64,000 bases of DNA from Halostagnicola sp. A-GB9-2 (GTDB lineage Archaea > Halobacteriota > Halobacteria > Halobacteriales > Natrialbaceae): NCBI RefSeq assembly GCF_030068615.1, contig NZ_JASJOC010000003.1:434001-498000 (forward strand). The letters are read 5' to 3'. The number at the start of each line of letters is the position of its first letter. The first letter of the stretch is position 1. Position numbers and translations under genes: made by a program. Under the pieces are notes generated by a model. It worked only from the letters and a program-made list of their open reading frames with translations. It searched no databases and was not told where the DNA came from. Below, piece after piece: positions 1 to 7,950 of this stretch.

Positions 1-2
1 GC

Positions 3-1403
3 GACCTGCTCTACCGTGCCGGAAACATAGAGCGGTTTTACACCGACGACGGGGCCTATCCCCTCGCGGCCTACGAGGGGACCTACGGGCAGGTCATCGA
101 CTTTTCGCTTCATGCGATGTCGGGGGAGCTGTGGGTGCAACAGCTGCTGTTCGGTATCGCAGGGGTGTTCGCCATCGCGTTCGTGCTCGGCTATCGGACG
201 AGGCTGGTCGGCGTCGTCTCGTTGCTTCTCTTGCTCTCGTTGCAGGCGCGAAACCCGACGATTCTCAACGGCGCGGACCGACTGCTCCGGGTCATGTTGC
301 TGGTCGCGCTCCTGACGCCGCTGGGTGAGCGGTGGTCGATCGACGCGCTTCGTCGCGGTTCGGCCCGGTCGACCGCCCTTAGCTTCGGAACCGCCGCGCT
401 CCTCATCCAGCCGCTGATGGTGCTCTCGCAGAACGCGGTGCTCAAGTACGAAGGGGACACCTGGTACGAGGGCGAAGCGGTCCAGATCGCGCTCTCGAAC
501 GACGTGATGACCGTATTTCTGGGCAACTACCTCGTCTCGTATCCCGGACTCCTCGAGGTACTCAACTGGATTTGGGTCGGTTTGCTCGCCGGGTCCGTCG
601 TTTTCCTTCTCCTGACCGACGGGCGGCTCCGGGCGTTTTTCGCGCTCGTCTATATGGGTGCGTTCACGGGGATGGTGACTACGATGTCGGTCGGGCTGTT
701 CCCGTTTGTCCTGTCGGCAACCATGCTCCCGTTTCTCACGGCCCCGTTCTGGGAGACCCTCTCCCGTCTGGCACCTGCCGCGCTGACGGACCGGCGACCG
801 TCCGCGTCACAGCTCGGGCCGCTCGGCCGACCGCCCGTCGAGCGCCGCGTTCTCGACGCGCTCGACCGGCGTGGGTACGAGTCCAAAACGTCGTTCGTCC
901 GCGCGTACAGCGGCGCGTTGCTGACCGTCCTCGGCGTTATCGTTCTCGCGTCGATACTGCTGTACGGGACGACCTACGTGACGGGACACGACGTGCCGGA
1001 CGAACTCGACTCGAGTTACCTCAACGAACAACACTGGGGATTGTACTCGCCGAATCCGTCGGAAGCCTACAGCTGGTACAGCGTCGAAGCGGAACTCGAG
1101 TCCGGCTCGCAGGTCGACGCGTTCGGGGGTGGAAACGTCACCGCCGATCGCCCGCCGGACGCTTCGCAGGAGTACGATACCTTCCGCGATCGGAAGTTCA
1201 TGGAATCAGTTCGCGACTCCGGACAGGGTGATTCGAACGGCGTGATCTCCCGAAGTTATGCCGAGTGGGCGTGCGAAGAGGCCAACGCGAATCACGACGA
1301 GTCGGTCGAAGCGGTGACGGTGTACCGGTTCTATCAGCCCAGTCCGATCGACGGCGAGTACGAGGATACGGGGCAACTCACCGTCATCGAGAGGGAGTGT
1401 TAG
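3..1403 (+). CDS. HTTM domain membrane protein, 5' end outside window
   Basis: The reading frame is open from base 3, so the gene begins upstream of the window. The visible part is about 466 residues. It starts with a DLLYRAGNIERFY stretch typical of the HTTM (horizontally transferred transmembrane) family, which is related to the membrane part of vitamin K-dependent gamma-carboxylase. Several hydrophobic helices follow (for example IAFVLGY, VVSLLLLLSL, VVFLLL and FALVYMGAF). Near the middle is a last helix (LLTVLGVIVLASILLYG), then a roughly 130-residue polar C-terminal domain ending in Cys, which probably lies outside the membrane. The reaction of archaeal HTTM proteins is not established, and carboxylase activity should not be assumed. 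An internal ATG at 117 falls inside the conserved region and is not the start. Confidence 0.8.
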   Translation, partial: DLLYRAGNIERFYTDDGAYPLAAYEGTYGQVIDFSLHAMSGELWVQQLLFGIAGVFAIAFVLGYRTRLVGVVSLLLLLSLQARNPTILNGADRLLRVMLLVALLTPLGERWSIDALRRGSARSTALSFGTAALLIQPLMVLSQNAVLKYEGDTWYEGEAVQIALSNDVMTVFLGNYLVSYPGLLEVLNWIWVGLLAGSVVFLLLTDGRLRAFFALVYMGAFTGMVTTMSVGLFPFVLSATMLPFLTAPFWETLSRLAPAALTDRRPSASQLGPLGRPPVERRVLDALDRRGYESKTSFVRAYSGALLTVLGVIVLASILLYGTTYVTGHDVPDELDSSYLNEQHWGLYSPNPSEAYSWYSVEAELESGSQVDAFGGGNVTADRPPDASQEYDTFRDRKFMESVRDSGQGDSNGVISRSYAEWACEEANANHDESVEAVTVYRFYQPSPIDGEYEDTGQLTVIEREC

Positions 1404-1449
1404 TCGGGTTCCACGACCGGTTGGCTCGAAAATCCGTTGGTCCGATCGG

Positions 1450-2604
1450 TCACTGCTCGAGCGCTAATCGAACCGCGTCCGCGAGCGTGCTCACTCGAGT
1501 GATGTGTTCGTAGGTTTCCTCTCGGACGCCGTTTGTCACGTATGAGAAGGCGACGTTTCGCTCCGGGTCGGCCCAGCCGACGCTACTGCCAAGCCCCGCG
1601 TGGCCGAACACGCGCGACGGCGTGAGCGACCCGAACGGATCCGCACTGGTTCCGCCCTTCCAGACGCCGAGGCCGTACCGCGATGGCCGGTGAAGCGTGC
1701 CGTCCTCGTCCGTCGCGGCCCAGAGTGTCGTCATCGCCTCGACGCTGTCTGGCTCGAGGACGCGTGTTCCGTCGAGTTCGCCGCCGTTCGCGAGGCAGGC
1801 GTAGAAACGAGCCATGTCCCGAGCCGTGCCGATCCCGTTCGCGGCGGGGATCACGGATCGATGGATCGCCTCGTCGTTGAACGACTCCGCGACTTCGGCG
1901 TGGTTGCCCAGTCCTTCCTCGAGTTCGCGACAGCTATCGAACGGCGCGAATCCGGTGAGCGTCGCGACTGGATCGTCCTCGTCGTCCCGGAGCCCGATCC
2001 CGGTGTCGTCCATCTCGAGCGGTTCGAAGACCCGATCGGCAGCGACGGCCTCGATCGGCCGACCAGAGACTCTCCTGACGAGTTCGCCGACGAGCCAGCC
2101 GAAGGTTAGCGAGTGGTAAGCCGGCTGTGTTCCGGGAGTGAAGATCGGTTCCATCTCCTCGAGCATTTCGATGACGGCGTCCCAGTCGCCCCAGAGGTCG
2201 GGACGCTGATCGATTTCGCCGTAGGGGAGCCCCGCCGTATGGCTGAGGATCTGCCGGACGGTTATCGTCGCCTTCGCCGAACCCTCCTCGGCGAACGACG
2301 GCCAGTGATCGACGACGGGGTCGTCGTACTCGAGTTCGCCGTCGTCGACGAGGGCGTGCAACGCCGTCGCCGCGTACGGTTTCGTACACGAGAACAGGAC
2401 GTGGCGCGTTTCCGGCGTCGTCGGCTCGACGTCTACGTCGCAGGCGTCGTCCTTGTTCAGTCCCATCACTCCGCCTGCGAGGTCGATCTCGAGTCGGCCG
2501 TCGACGTACACCGCACACTGTGCGCCGTGGTGAAGGCCGACCTCGAGCTGTCTGTCGAAGAGTTCCCCGATCCGCTGTCGATCCCCCTCGCTCAATCGAG
2601 ACAT
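1450..2604 (-). CDS. Serine hydrolase, beta-lactamase/esterase (class C fold) family
   Basis: This is a 384-residue cytoplasmic protein with no signal peptide. It carries the class C beta-lactamase/esterase signature: SCTK with nucleophile Ser72 and general base Lys75, a Tyr163-His-Ser motif in the place of YxN, and a C-terminal HAG (GHAGLGSS) in the place of KTG. ILSHTAGLPYG after the SxxK motif is also characteristic of the family. Family members include esterases, D-aminopeptidases and transesterases. The substrate cannot be read from the sequence, and antibiotic hydrolysis is unlikely in an archaeon. The gene is convergent with the HTTM gene and divergent from the alpha/beta hydrolase at 2669, sharing a 64-base promoter gap with it. 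Confidence 0.85.
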   Translation of the reverse strand: MSRLSEGDRQRIGELFDRQLEVGLHHGAQCAVYVDGRLEIDLAGGVMGLNKDDACDVDVEPTTPETRHVLFSCTKPYAATALHALVDDGELEYDDPVVDHWPSFAEEGSAKATITVRQILSHTAGLPYGEIDQRPDLWGDWDAVIEMLEEMEPIFTPGTQPAYHSLTFGWLVGELVRRVSGRPIEAVAADRVFEPLEMDDTGIGLRDDEDDPVATLTGFAPFDSCRELEEGLGNHAEVAESFNDEAIHRSVIPAANGIGTARDMARFYACLANGGELDGTRVLEPDSVEAMTTLWAATDEDGTLHRPSRYGLGVWKGGTSADPFGSLTPSRVFGHAGLGSSVGWADPERNVAFSYVTNGVREETYEHITRVSTLADAVRLALEQ

Positions 2605-2668
2605 ATCATCGACTCAACTGGCAATTTCATAACTATTCCTATCCAAGATATCCGGTACCGACTCGCCT

Positions 2669-3553
2669 ATGCACACTGACGCCTCACTTCTGTCCGCTCC
2701 GACCGCCGAATCGACGTATCGCGACGTAAACGGCGTTCGACTACACGTCGTCGCCGCAGGCGACGAATCCGATCCACTGGTCGTCTTGCTCCACGGCTTC
2801 CCCGAGTTCTTCTACAGCTGGCGCGAGCAGATCGAGCCGCTGGTCGAGGCGGGGTATCGCGTGCTCGTTCCGGACCAGCGCGGCTACAACCTGAGCGAGA
2901 AACCCGACGGGGTCCGGGCGTACAGAAAGAGCGAACTCGCCCGCGACGTCGTGGAACTGATCCACAGCGAGGGCCGCGACTCGGCCCACGTCGTCGGCCA
3001 CGACTGGGGCGCGTCGGTCGCCTGGGAACTCGCGCTTCGCTACCCGTCAACCGTGGATCGCCTCGGGATCGTCAACGTTCCCCATCCGTCCGTCCTCCGG
3101 CATCACATCCTGCGAAACCCCTCCCAGCTACGGAAGAGTTGGTACGTCTTTTACTTCCAGCTCCCGCGGATTCCCGAGTGGTCCAGTAGCCGGAACAACT
3201 TCGAATACTTCGTGCGAGCGTTGCGCTCGAACGCGTCGCCGGGAACGTTCACCGACGAAGATCTCGAGCGCTATCGCGCCGCGTGGAGCCAACCGGGCGC
3301 GCTGACGGCGACGATCAACTGGTACCGCGCCGCGGTCCGTCACGCCGCCTCGCCGCCTCGCGAGATCGTCTCCGCTCCGACGCTTATCGTGTGGGGAGAA
3401 CAGGACTTCGCACTCGAGCCCGAGATGGCTCCCGAGAGCATCGCCTACTGCGACGACGGCCGTCTCGAGCGGTTCCCCGATATCGGCCACTGGGTTCCTC
3501 ACGAGGAGCCGGAGGCGGTGACGGCGTTGCTCCTCGAGCATTTTGACCGGTGA
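2669..3553 (+). CDS. Alpha/beta hydrolase, epoxide hydrolase-like
   Basis: The 294-residue protein has the alpha/beta hydrolase fold. The oxyanion motif HGFPEFFYSW begins at residue 42. The nucleophile elbow GHDWGAS has Asp112, as in soluble epoxide hydrolases and haloalkane dehalogenases. GHWVPHEEPE near the C-terminus supplies the catalytic His. A cap region of about residues 140-220 lies between the two core halves. The HGFP motif and the sequence after the elbow favour epoxide hydrolase over dehalogenase, but the substrate is unknown. The ATG at 2669 follows a short intergenic gap with the divergent serine hydrolase, consistent with a short-leader haloarchaeal transcript. Confidence 0.85.
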   Translation: MHTDASLLSAPTAESTYRDVNGVRLHVVAAGDESDPLVVLLHGFPEFFYSWREQIEPLVEAGYRVLVPDQRGYNLSEKPDGVRAYRKSELARDVVELIHSEGRDSAHVVGHDWGASVAWELALRYPSTVDRLGIVNVPHPSVLRHHILRNPSQLRKSWYVFYFQLPRIPEWSSSRNNFEYFVRALRSNASPGTFTDEDLERYRAAWSQPGALTATINWYRAAVRHAASPPREIVSAPTLIVWGEQDFALEPEMAPESIAYCDDGRLERFPDIGHWVPHEEPEAVTALLLEHFDR

Positions 3554-3619
3554 GTGAGATACTCCAGACAGGAGCTGCAATCGACCGACGTTTTTAGCCC
3601 CCGAGACCAAACACCCGCT

Positions 3620-5557
3620 ATGGACCGCAAGGAATTTCGCGACCTCGCGTCGCCAGCAGCGGCGCGCGAGGCCATCGATTCGCTATCGCTCGAGGGCGGC
3701 GTCGAACGGGTACCGCTCGAGGAGGCTCGCGGCCGCGTGCTCCTCGCACGGATCGACGCCGAACTCGACGTTCCAGGCTTCGATCGGTCGAACATGGACG
3801 GCTACGCGCTTCGGGCGAGGGACACGTTCGGCGCGGATGAGGCCGATCCGGCACGTCTGGATCTCGTCGGGACGGTACACGCGGGCGAGGAACCCGACGT
3901 GACGGTCGGTGAGGGCGAAGCCGTCGAAATCTCGACCGGTGCGGTGATGCCCGAGGGTGCCGACACGATGGTTCCCGTCGAGCGGACGGACGAGGCGGGT
4001 GCGGGGGTTGGCGGCGACGACGGCGATACTGCGGATACCGCTTCCGAGGTACTCGTCCGAACGAGCGTCGCACCCGGCGATAACGTGATGTTCGCCGGCG
4101 CGGACGTCGCCGCGGGCGAACGGGCGCTCGGGCCCAGAACGCGACTGACGCCGCGGGATATCGGCCTCCTCTCCGCGCTCGGTCGCGAGGAAGTCCCGGT
4201 TCGGGCGAAGCCTCGAGTCGGCATCGTCTCGACCGGCGACGAACTCGTCAGGCCGGGCGAAAGCGTCGAGAGCGCTCGTGGAGAGATCTACGACGTGAAC
4301 AGCTACACCGTCGCCGCGGGTGTCGAAGACGCCGGTGGGGAACCCGTTCTCTACCCCCACGCCGGCGACGACCAAAAGGAGATGGAGCGCGTGCTTCGCG
4401 AGGCCGCTGCCGAGTGCGACCTCGTCCTCTCCTCCGGCTCGACGAGCGCGAGCGCCGTCGACGTCATCTACCGCGTCATCGAAGAACAGGGCGAACTTCT
4501 CTTGCACGGCGTCGGCGTCAAACCCGGCAAACCGATGCTCGTGGGCCGACTCGCGGACGCCGGACCGCGCTCTGGCGACTCGGAAGGTGGGTCGAACCCG
4601 TCCGAAGGTGAATCGGCCTACGTCGGCCTCCCCGGTTATCCCGTCTCCGCGATGATGGTCTTTCGAACGTTCGTCGCGCCGGCGATCCGGGAGGCAGCGG
4701 GCGTTCCGGAGCCCGCGAGCGCAACCGTCTCGGGAGCCATGGCAACGGAAGAGCGCTCCGAACAGGGTCGACTCCGACTCATGCCCGTCGGCGTCACGAC
4801 CAACGGTGACGGCGAGCGCCTCGTCTATCCAGTCGACAAGGGAAGCGGCGCGACGACGAGCCTCTCCGAAGCCGACGGCGTCGTCGAGGTCCCGGCGGAC
4901 ATGGATTACCTCGAGGCCGGCGAATCCGTCACGGTCCAGCTCTTTTCGCCGGACGTTCAACCGCCGACGCTGTTGGGCGTCGGCGAAGACGACCCGTCGC
5001 TCAATCGCCTGCTCGACGACCTCGAGAATCCCCGATATCTCCCAGTCGGGACGCGACCGGGCCTCAGGCGGCTTCGAAACGGCGTTCCGGATTTCGCCGT
5101 CGTCGCCGGACCGCTTGAGCGAGACGTCGACGCGTCCGAACTCGGCCGCTGGACTCGCGAGTGGGGCCTGATCGTCGAACCGGGCAATCCGCGAGAGATC
5201 GAGGGACTGGCGGATCTCGTCGATCGCGATCTCAGTTTCGTCAATCGGACGACTGACTCGGGGCTTCGGACGAGTCTCGAGCGCGCGATCGACGACCTCG
5301 CCGACGAACGCGACGCGTCGCGAGGCGAACTCACCGAGGCGATCGACGGATTCGATCTCGGACTCCGAGCACACGAGAGTCCGGCTCGACGCGTCATCGC
5401 CGGTTCGGCGGACGCCGCCGTCGGCCTTCGCGAGACGGCCGAGCACCTCGATCTCGAGTTCGTCTCCCTCGGCGACCAACCCGTTCGCGTGCTGGGCGAT
5501 CCGGATCGGCTCGAAAAACCCGGCGTCCGCGCACTCGTCGAGCGCCTCGAGGAGTGA
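3620..5557 (+). CDS. moeA: Molybdopterin molybdenumtransferase MoeA fused to a substrate-binding-like C-terminal domain
   Basis: MoeA inserts molybdate into adenylylated molybdopterin in cofactor biosynthesis. Residues 1 to about 420 form the MoeA core, with SNMDGYALR, EISTGAVMPEGAD, GIVSTGDELV, SSGSTSAS, HGVGVKPGKPM and GLPGYPVSAM. Residues about 455-640 match the periplasmic-binding (LysR substrate-domain/PBP) fold that follows MoeA in many archaea, for example YLPVGTRPGL and FAVVAGPLE. That part may bind an oxyanion, which is an inference. Two acidic inserts (about residues 133-143 and 315-335) look like halophilic loops. I chose the ATG at 3620 because the open frame's upstream GTG at 3554 overlaps the preceding stop and adds a non-conserved, non-acidic extension. 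The total of 645 residues is long because of the fusion. Confidence 0.9.
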   Translation: MDRKEFRDLASPAAAREAIDSLSLEGGVERVPLEEARGRVLLARIDAELDVPGFDRSNMDGYALRARDTFGADEADPARLDLVGTVHAGEEPDVTVGEGEAVEISTGAVMPEGADTMVPVERTDEAGAGVGGDDGDTADTASEVLVRTSVAPGDNVMFAGADVAAGERALGPRTRLTPRDIGLLSALGREEVPVRAKPRVGIVSTGDELVRPGESVESARGEIYDVNSYTVAAGVEDAGGEPVLYPHAGDDQKEMERVLREAAAECDLVLSSGSTSASAVDVIYRVIEEQGELLLHGVGVKPGKPMLVGRLADAGPRSGDSEGGSNPSEGESAYVGLPGYPVSAMMVFRTFVAPAIREAAGVPEPASATVSGAMATEERSEQGRLRLMPVGVTTNGDGERLVYPVDKGSGATTSLSEADGVVEVPADMDYLEAGESVTVQLFSPDVQPPTLLGVGEDDPSLNRLLDDLENPRYLPVGTRPGLRRLRNGVPDFAVVAGPLERDVDASELGRWTREWGLIVEPGNPREIEGLADLVDRDLSFVNRTTDSGLRTSLERAIDDLADERDASRGELTEAIDGFDLGLRAHESPARRVIAGSADAAVGLRETAEHLDLEFVSLGDQPVRVLGDPDRLEKPGVRALVERLEE

Positions 5558-5584
5558 AGTTGATTTGAACTGCTTGATTACGGA

Positions 5585-5600
5585 TTCGACAGCTGTCGAA
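5585..5600. promoter_or_regulatory. 16-bp perfect palindrome, possible operator
   Basis: TTCGACAGCTGTCGAA reads identically on both strands. It lies between moeA and the HTH gene at 5723, about 120 bases upstream of the latter. A perfect 16-mer palindrome is expected about once by chance in a window of this size, so operator function is only a suggestion. Confidence 0.3.
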
Positions 5601-5722
5601 CGACACCTCTCGTCTGAACAGTCCGCGTTCGCTGTCGTTCACGGCATCGTTGGAAACCACTCGGGAAGACTGTCAGTCAGTTCGGAATAGGAGTTTTACC
5701 GCTCTCTGCTGTACCAGTAGTG

Positions 5723-6379
5723 ATGTCGACGATTGCCGAGTTCCGTTTCCCAGCGACGGAGACGATGCTCGCAACCACGTTCGAACGAGTCCCCGACGTT
5801 CGCTTCGAACTCGAGTCATCCGTCTCGCAGAATCGTCCCTGTTTGTGGGTTATCGGGGCCGATCCCGAGAATATCGAAGCGTCGTTCGACACCGATCCGG
5901 CGGTCGAACGGTTCGAGCACCTCGTCGCGGCGGGGGACCGACTCCTCTACGACGTCACCTTCGCCGGGACGACACCTATCCTCTCCGACGAGTTCCTCGA
6001 GGCGAGTTGCTCGCTACTGGCAGTCTGGGGGGTCGACGGGTGGTGGCAAGCCAGGGTCCGCGTGCAGGATCGGGACGAGCTCTGGACGATCAGGGATCGA
6101 CTCCTCGAGGAGGACGTTTCCGCCGATTTGCGCCGGGTATCCGACGTCACCTCCGAAACGACCCGGGACACGCGACTCACGCCCGAACAACAGGAGGCGC
6201 TCGAGGCCGCACTCGAGGAGGGCTACTTCGAGATCCCTCGCCAGATCTCAATGGAAGAACTCGCCGCGACGCTGGATATCTCTCATCAGGCGCTCTCCGA
6301 ACGACTGCGGCGAGCCTACGAGACGCTGGTCAACGAGGAGCTTCAGCCCGCGGGCGAACCCCCGACCTCGAACCAGTAA
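5723..6379 (+). CDS. Bacterioopsin-activator (Bat)-type helix-turn-helix regulator
   Basis: This is a 218-residue regulator. The N-terminal ~150 residues match the bacterioopsin-activator GAF/HTH-associated domain. The C-terminal ~55 residues are an HTH_10 domain: LTPEQQEALEAALEEGYFE, then a helix-turn-helix beginning SMEELAATLDISHQALSERL. The family is one of the largest groups of haloarchaeal transcription factors, and no target can be assigned. A GTG at 5720 directly precedes the ATG at 5723, so either could be used. A T-rich TTTTAC box lies about 30 bases upstream, consistent with a leaderless transcript. The 16-bp palindrome at 5585 is a possible autoregulatory site. Confidence 0.85.
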   Translation: MSTIAEFRFPATETMLATTFERVPDVRFELESSVSQNRPCLWVIGADPENIEASFDTDPAVERFEHLVAAGDRLLYDVTFAGTTPILSDEFLEASCSLLAVWGVDGWWQARVRVQDRDELWTIRDRLLEEDVSADLRRVSDVTSETTRDTRLTPEQQEALEAALEEGYFEIPRQISMEELAATLDISHQALSERLRRAYETLVNEELQPAGEPPTSNQ

Positions 6380-6427
6380 CCGGGGGGATTCGACGGCGGA
6401 TCCCGACCACGAACACCGCTTGAGTGA

Positions 6428-7057
6428 TCAAAACAGTTCGTCGAACGACTGGACTCGGTAATCGCCCAGCACGCACCGCCCGCGCCGATCGTGACCGACG
6501 CGCTCGACGTGGATGGCGTCGAGGCCGGCGTTCCAGGCCGCGCCCACGTCGTTCGCTCCGTCGCCCGCGAGAACGCCCGCATGTCCGTTTTTCGCGACGC
6601 CGAGATCGTTCATCACCCGCTCGACCGGCGTCGGGTCCGGCTTCCATCCCGTCTGTTCTGTACAACAGAGCGTCGTATCGAACCAGTCCGCGATCCCCAC
6701 GTGCTCAAGGACCGGTTCGGCGAGAAACTCCTGACAGTGCGTGACCAGTCCCACCGGCTCCTCGAGTTCGGCGACGAACTCGGCATCCTCGTGGAGGTAA
6801 GTTTGTTCGGCTCGGACGAGCGGATCTTCCTCGGCGTGGAACGCCTTCCAGAACGCCGTCGGTTCGATCCCCCACTCCAGCAGCTGTCGATCGCGCGAGC
6901 CGGTGAGCCCGCTCCAGATAATGTCCGCCTCTTTGTCCGAAAACTCGCGGCCGATGCTATCGCCGACGCGATCGAAAACGTCGCGGGTGTAAGACCACTC
7001 CACGTCGACCAGCGTCCCATCGAGATCGAGGAGCCAGAAATCGTATTCGGAGACCAT
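6428..7057 (-). CDS. HAD family hydrolase, phosphoglycolate phosphatase-like
   Basis: The 209-residue haloacid dehalogenase superfamily phosphatase has motif I DLDGT (nucleophile Asp11, acid/base Asp13), motif II as a V-T-H near residue 106, Lys in GWKPDPTP (motif III) and motif IV GDGANDVGAAWNAGLDAIHV. A helical cap lies between motifs I and II (residues about 15-85). The GWKPDP and GDG.ND arrangement is that of the phosphoglycolate phosphatase-like group. The physiological substrate is not evident. It stands alone on the minus strand, convergent with the HTH gene. Confidence 0.85.
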   Translation of the reverse strand: MVSEYDFWLLDLDGTLVDVEWSYTRDVFDRVGDSIGREFSDKEADIIWSGLTGSRDRQLLEWGIEPTAFWKAFHAEEDPLVRAEQTYLHEDAEFVAELEEPVGLVTHCQEFLAEPVLEHVGIADWFDTTLCCTEQTGWKPDPTPVERVMNDLGVAKNGHAGVLAGDGANDVGAAWNAGLDAIHVERVGHDRRGRCVLGDYRVQSFDELF

Positions 7058-7171
7058 CTGGACGGTGTCTTACGAGACTCTCGAGTAAGAGTTTGTCGCC
7101 CGCACGGACTGGTCGGGAAACTCACGTGACCGTTCGATAGCAGTGAACTAGTGTACCCGCATCTCGCGCGG

Positions 7172-7558
7172 CTACGAACCGTTTCCTACGACGCGGATGC
7201 TCGAGCCGAGGTACTTCGAAAGGACTTCCGAGACGTTCTCGGCGTTGAACGCTTCGAGATCGGTCGCGATTTCCTCTTTTAGCGCCTCGAAGTACGCCTC
7301 GTCGGTCTGCAGTTCGCGAAAGTCGACCTCCTCGACGTCGACCGGTTGCTCGAGCCACTCCTCGGCGAGTTGGCGTCCGTACTGCTGGTCCGACAGTTCG
7401 CCGCGCCAGAGCGTGTCTCGAAAAAAGCGCCAGCCGTCGGTTCCCGGTTCGGGTGCCTCAAGCGAAAGCACGGTCTCGACCGTCGCCGGCTCGAGGGAAA
7501 CGTCGGGCCGGTCGGGCTCGAGGCGGAGTCGAACGCGGAAGACGTAGCGGGCGTTCAT
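7172..7558 (-). CDS. LWR-salt family protein
   Basis: This 128-residue protein has the family-defining TLWRGELSDQQYG stretch. The family is known only from haloarchaea and has no assigned function. The N-terminus (MNARYVFRVRLRLEPD) begins a predicted beta-strand, and the C-terminus is helical and acidic. I chose the ATG at 7558. A TTG at 7603 in the same frame would add 15 residues and nearly abut the upstream pterin dehydratase stop at 7605, but is less likely. The close spacing downstream of the pterin dehydratase gene suggests one transcript. Confidence 0.8.
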   Translation of the reverse strand: MNARYVFRVRLRLEPDRPDVSLEPATVETVLSLEAPEPGTDGWRFFRDTLWRGELSDQQYGRQLAEEWLEQPVDVEEVDFRELQTDEAYFEALKEEIATDLEAFNAENVSEVLSKYLGSSIRVVGNGS

Positions 7559-7604
7559 CTGTGGATTCTCGGTCCGAATTGCAGTGGCCGTCTCCTCGAC
7601 CAAC

Positions 7605-7886
7605 TCACGCCGATTGCTCGGATTCGATCAGCTCGGCCATCTCGATGTCCGCGTCCGTGATTCCGCCCTCCTCGTGGCTCGTCAGCCGCACCTCGAGCTC
7701 TTCGTACCTGATGATGATCTCGGGGTGGTGAAACTGCGACTCGGCGATTTCGCCGACCATCTGGGCGGCGTTGACGCCGTCGAGGTAGTCGTCGAACTCG
7801 TAGACGCGGACGATTTCGTCGCCCTCGCGATCCCACTCCTCGGGAAGTTCCTCGTTGATTTCGTCGTCGGACAAGAGATCTGCCAT
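7605..7886 (-). CDS. 4a-hydroxytetrahydrobiopterin dehydratase (PCD/DCoH)
   Basis: The 93-residue protein has the usual length for pterin-4a-carbinolamine dehydratase. The active-site region is SQFHHPEIIIRYEELEVRL, with paired His53 and His54 and the following H-P, then the C-terminal GITDADIEMAELIE helix. The enzyme regenerates pterin cofactor for aromatic amino acid hydroxylases; in organisms lacking those it may serve molybdopterin metabolism. The ATG at 7886 gives the conserved N-terminus MADLLSDDEI. The frame stays open further upstream but without family similarity. It sits between hemA and the LWR-salt gene on the same strand. Confidence 0.9.
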   Translation of the reverse strand: MADLLSDDEINEELPEEWDREGDEIVRVYEFDDYLDGVNAAQMVGEIAESQFHHPEIIIRYEELEVRLTSHEEGGITDADIEMAELIESEQSA

Positions 7887-7950
7887 ATTGGTCGAACGGA
7901 ACGCAGTAAAATAATGATTGTGCCAACCCGGCGACCGGCAGAGAAACCGC

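Noticed and set aside
3683-5479. A 598-codon open frame on the minus strand opposite moeA
   Set aside because: It mirrors a conserved gene, has no family similarity and reflects GC-rich codon bias.
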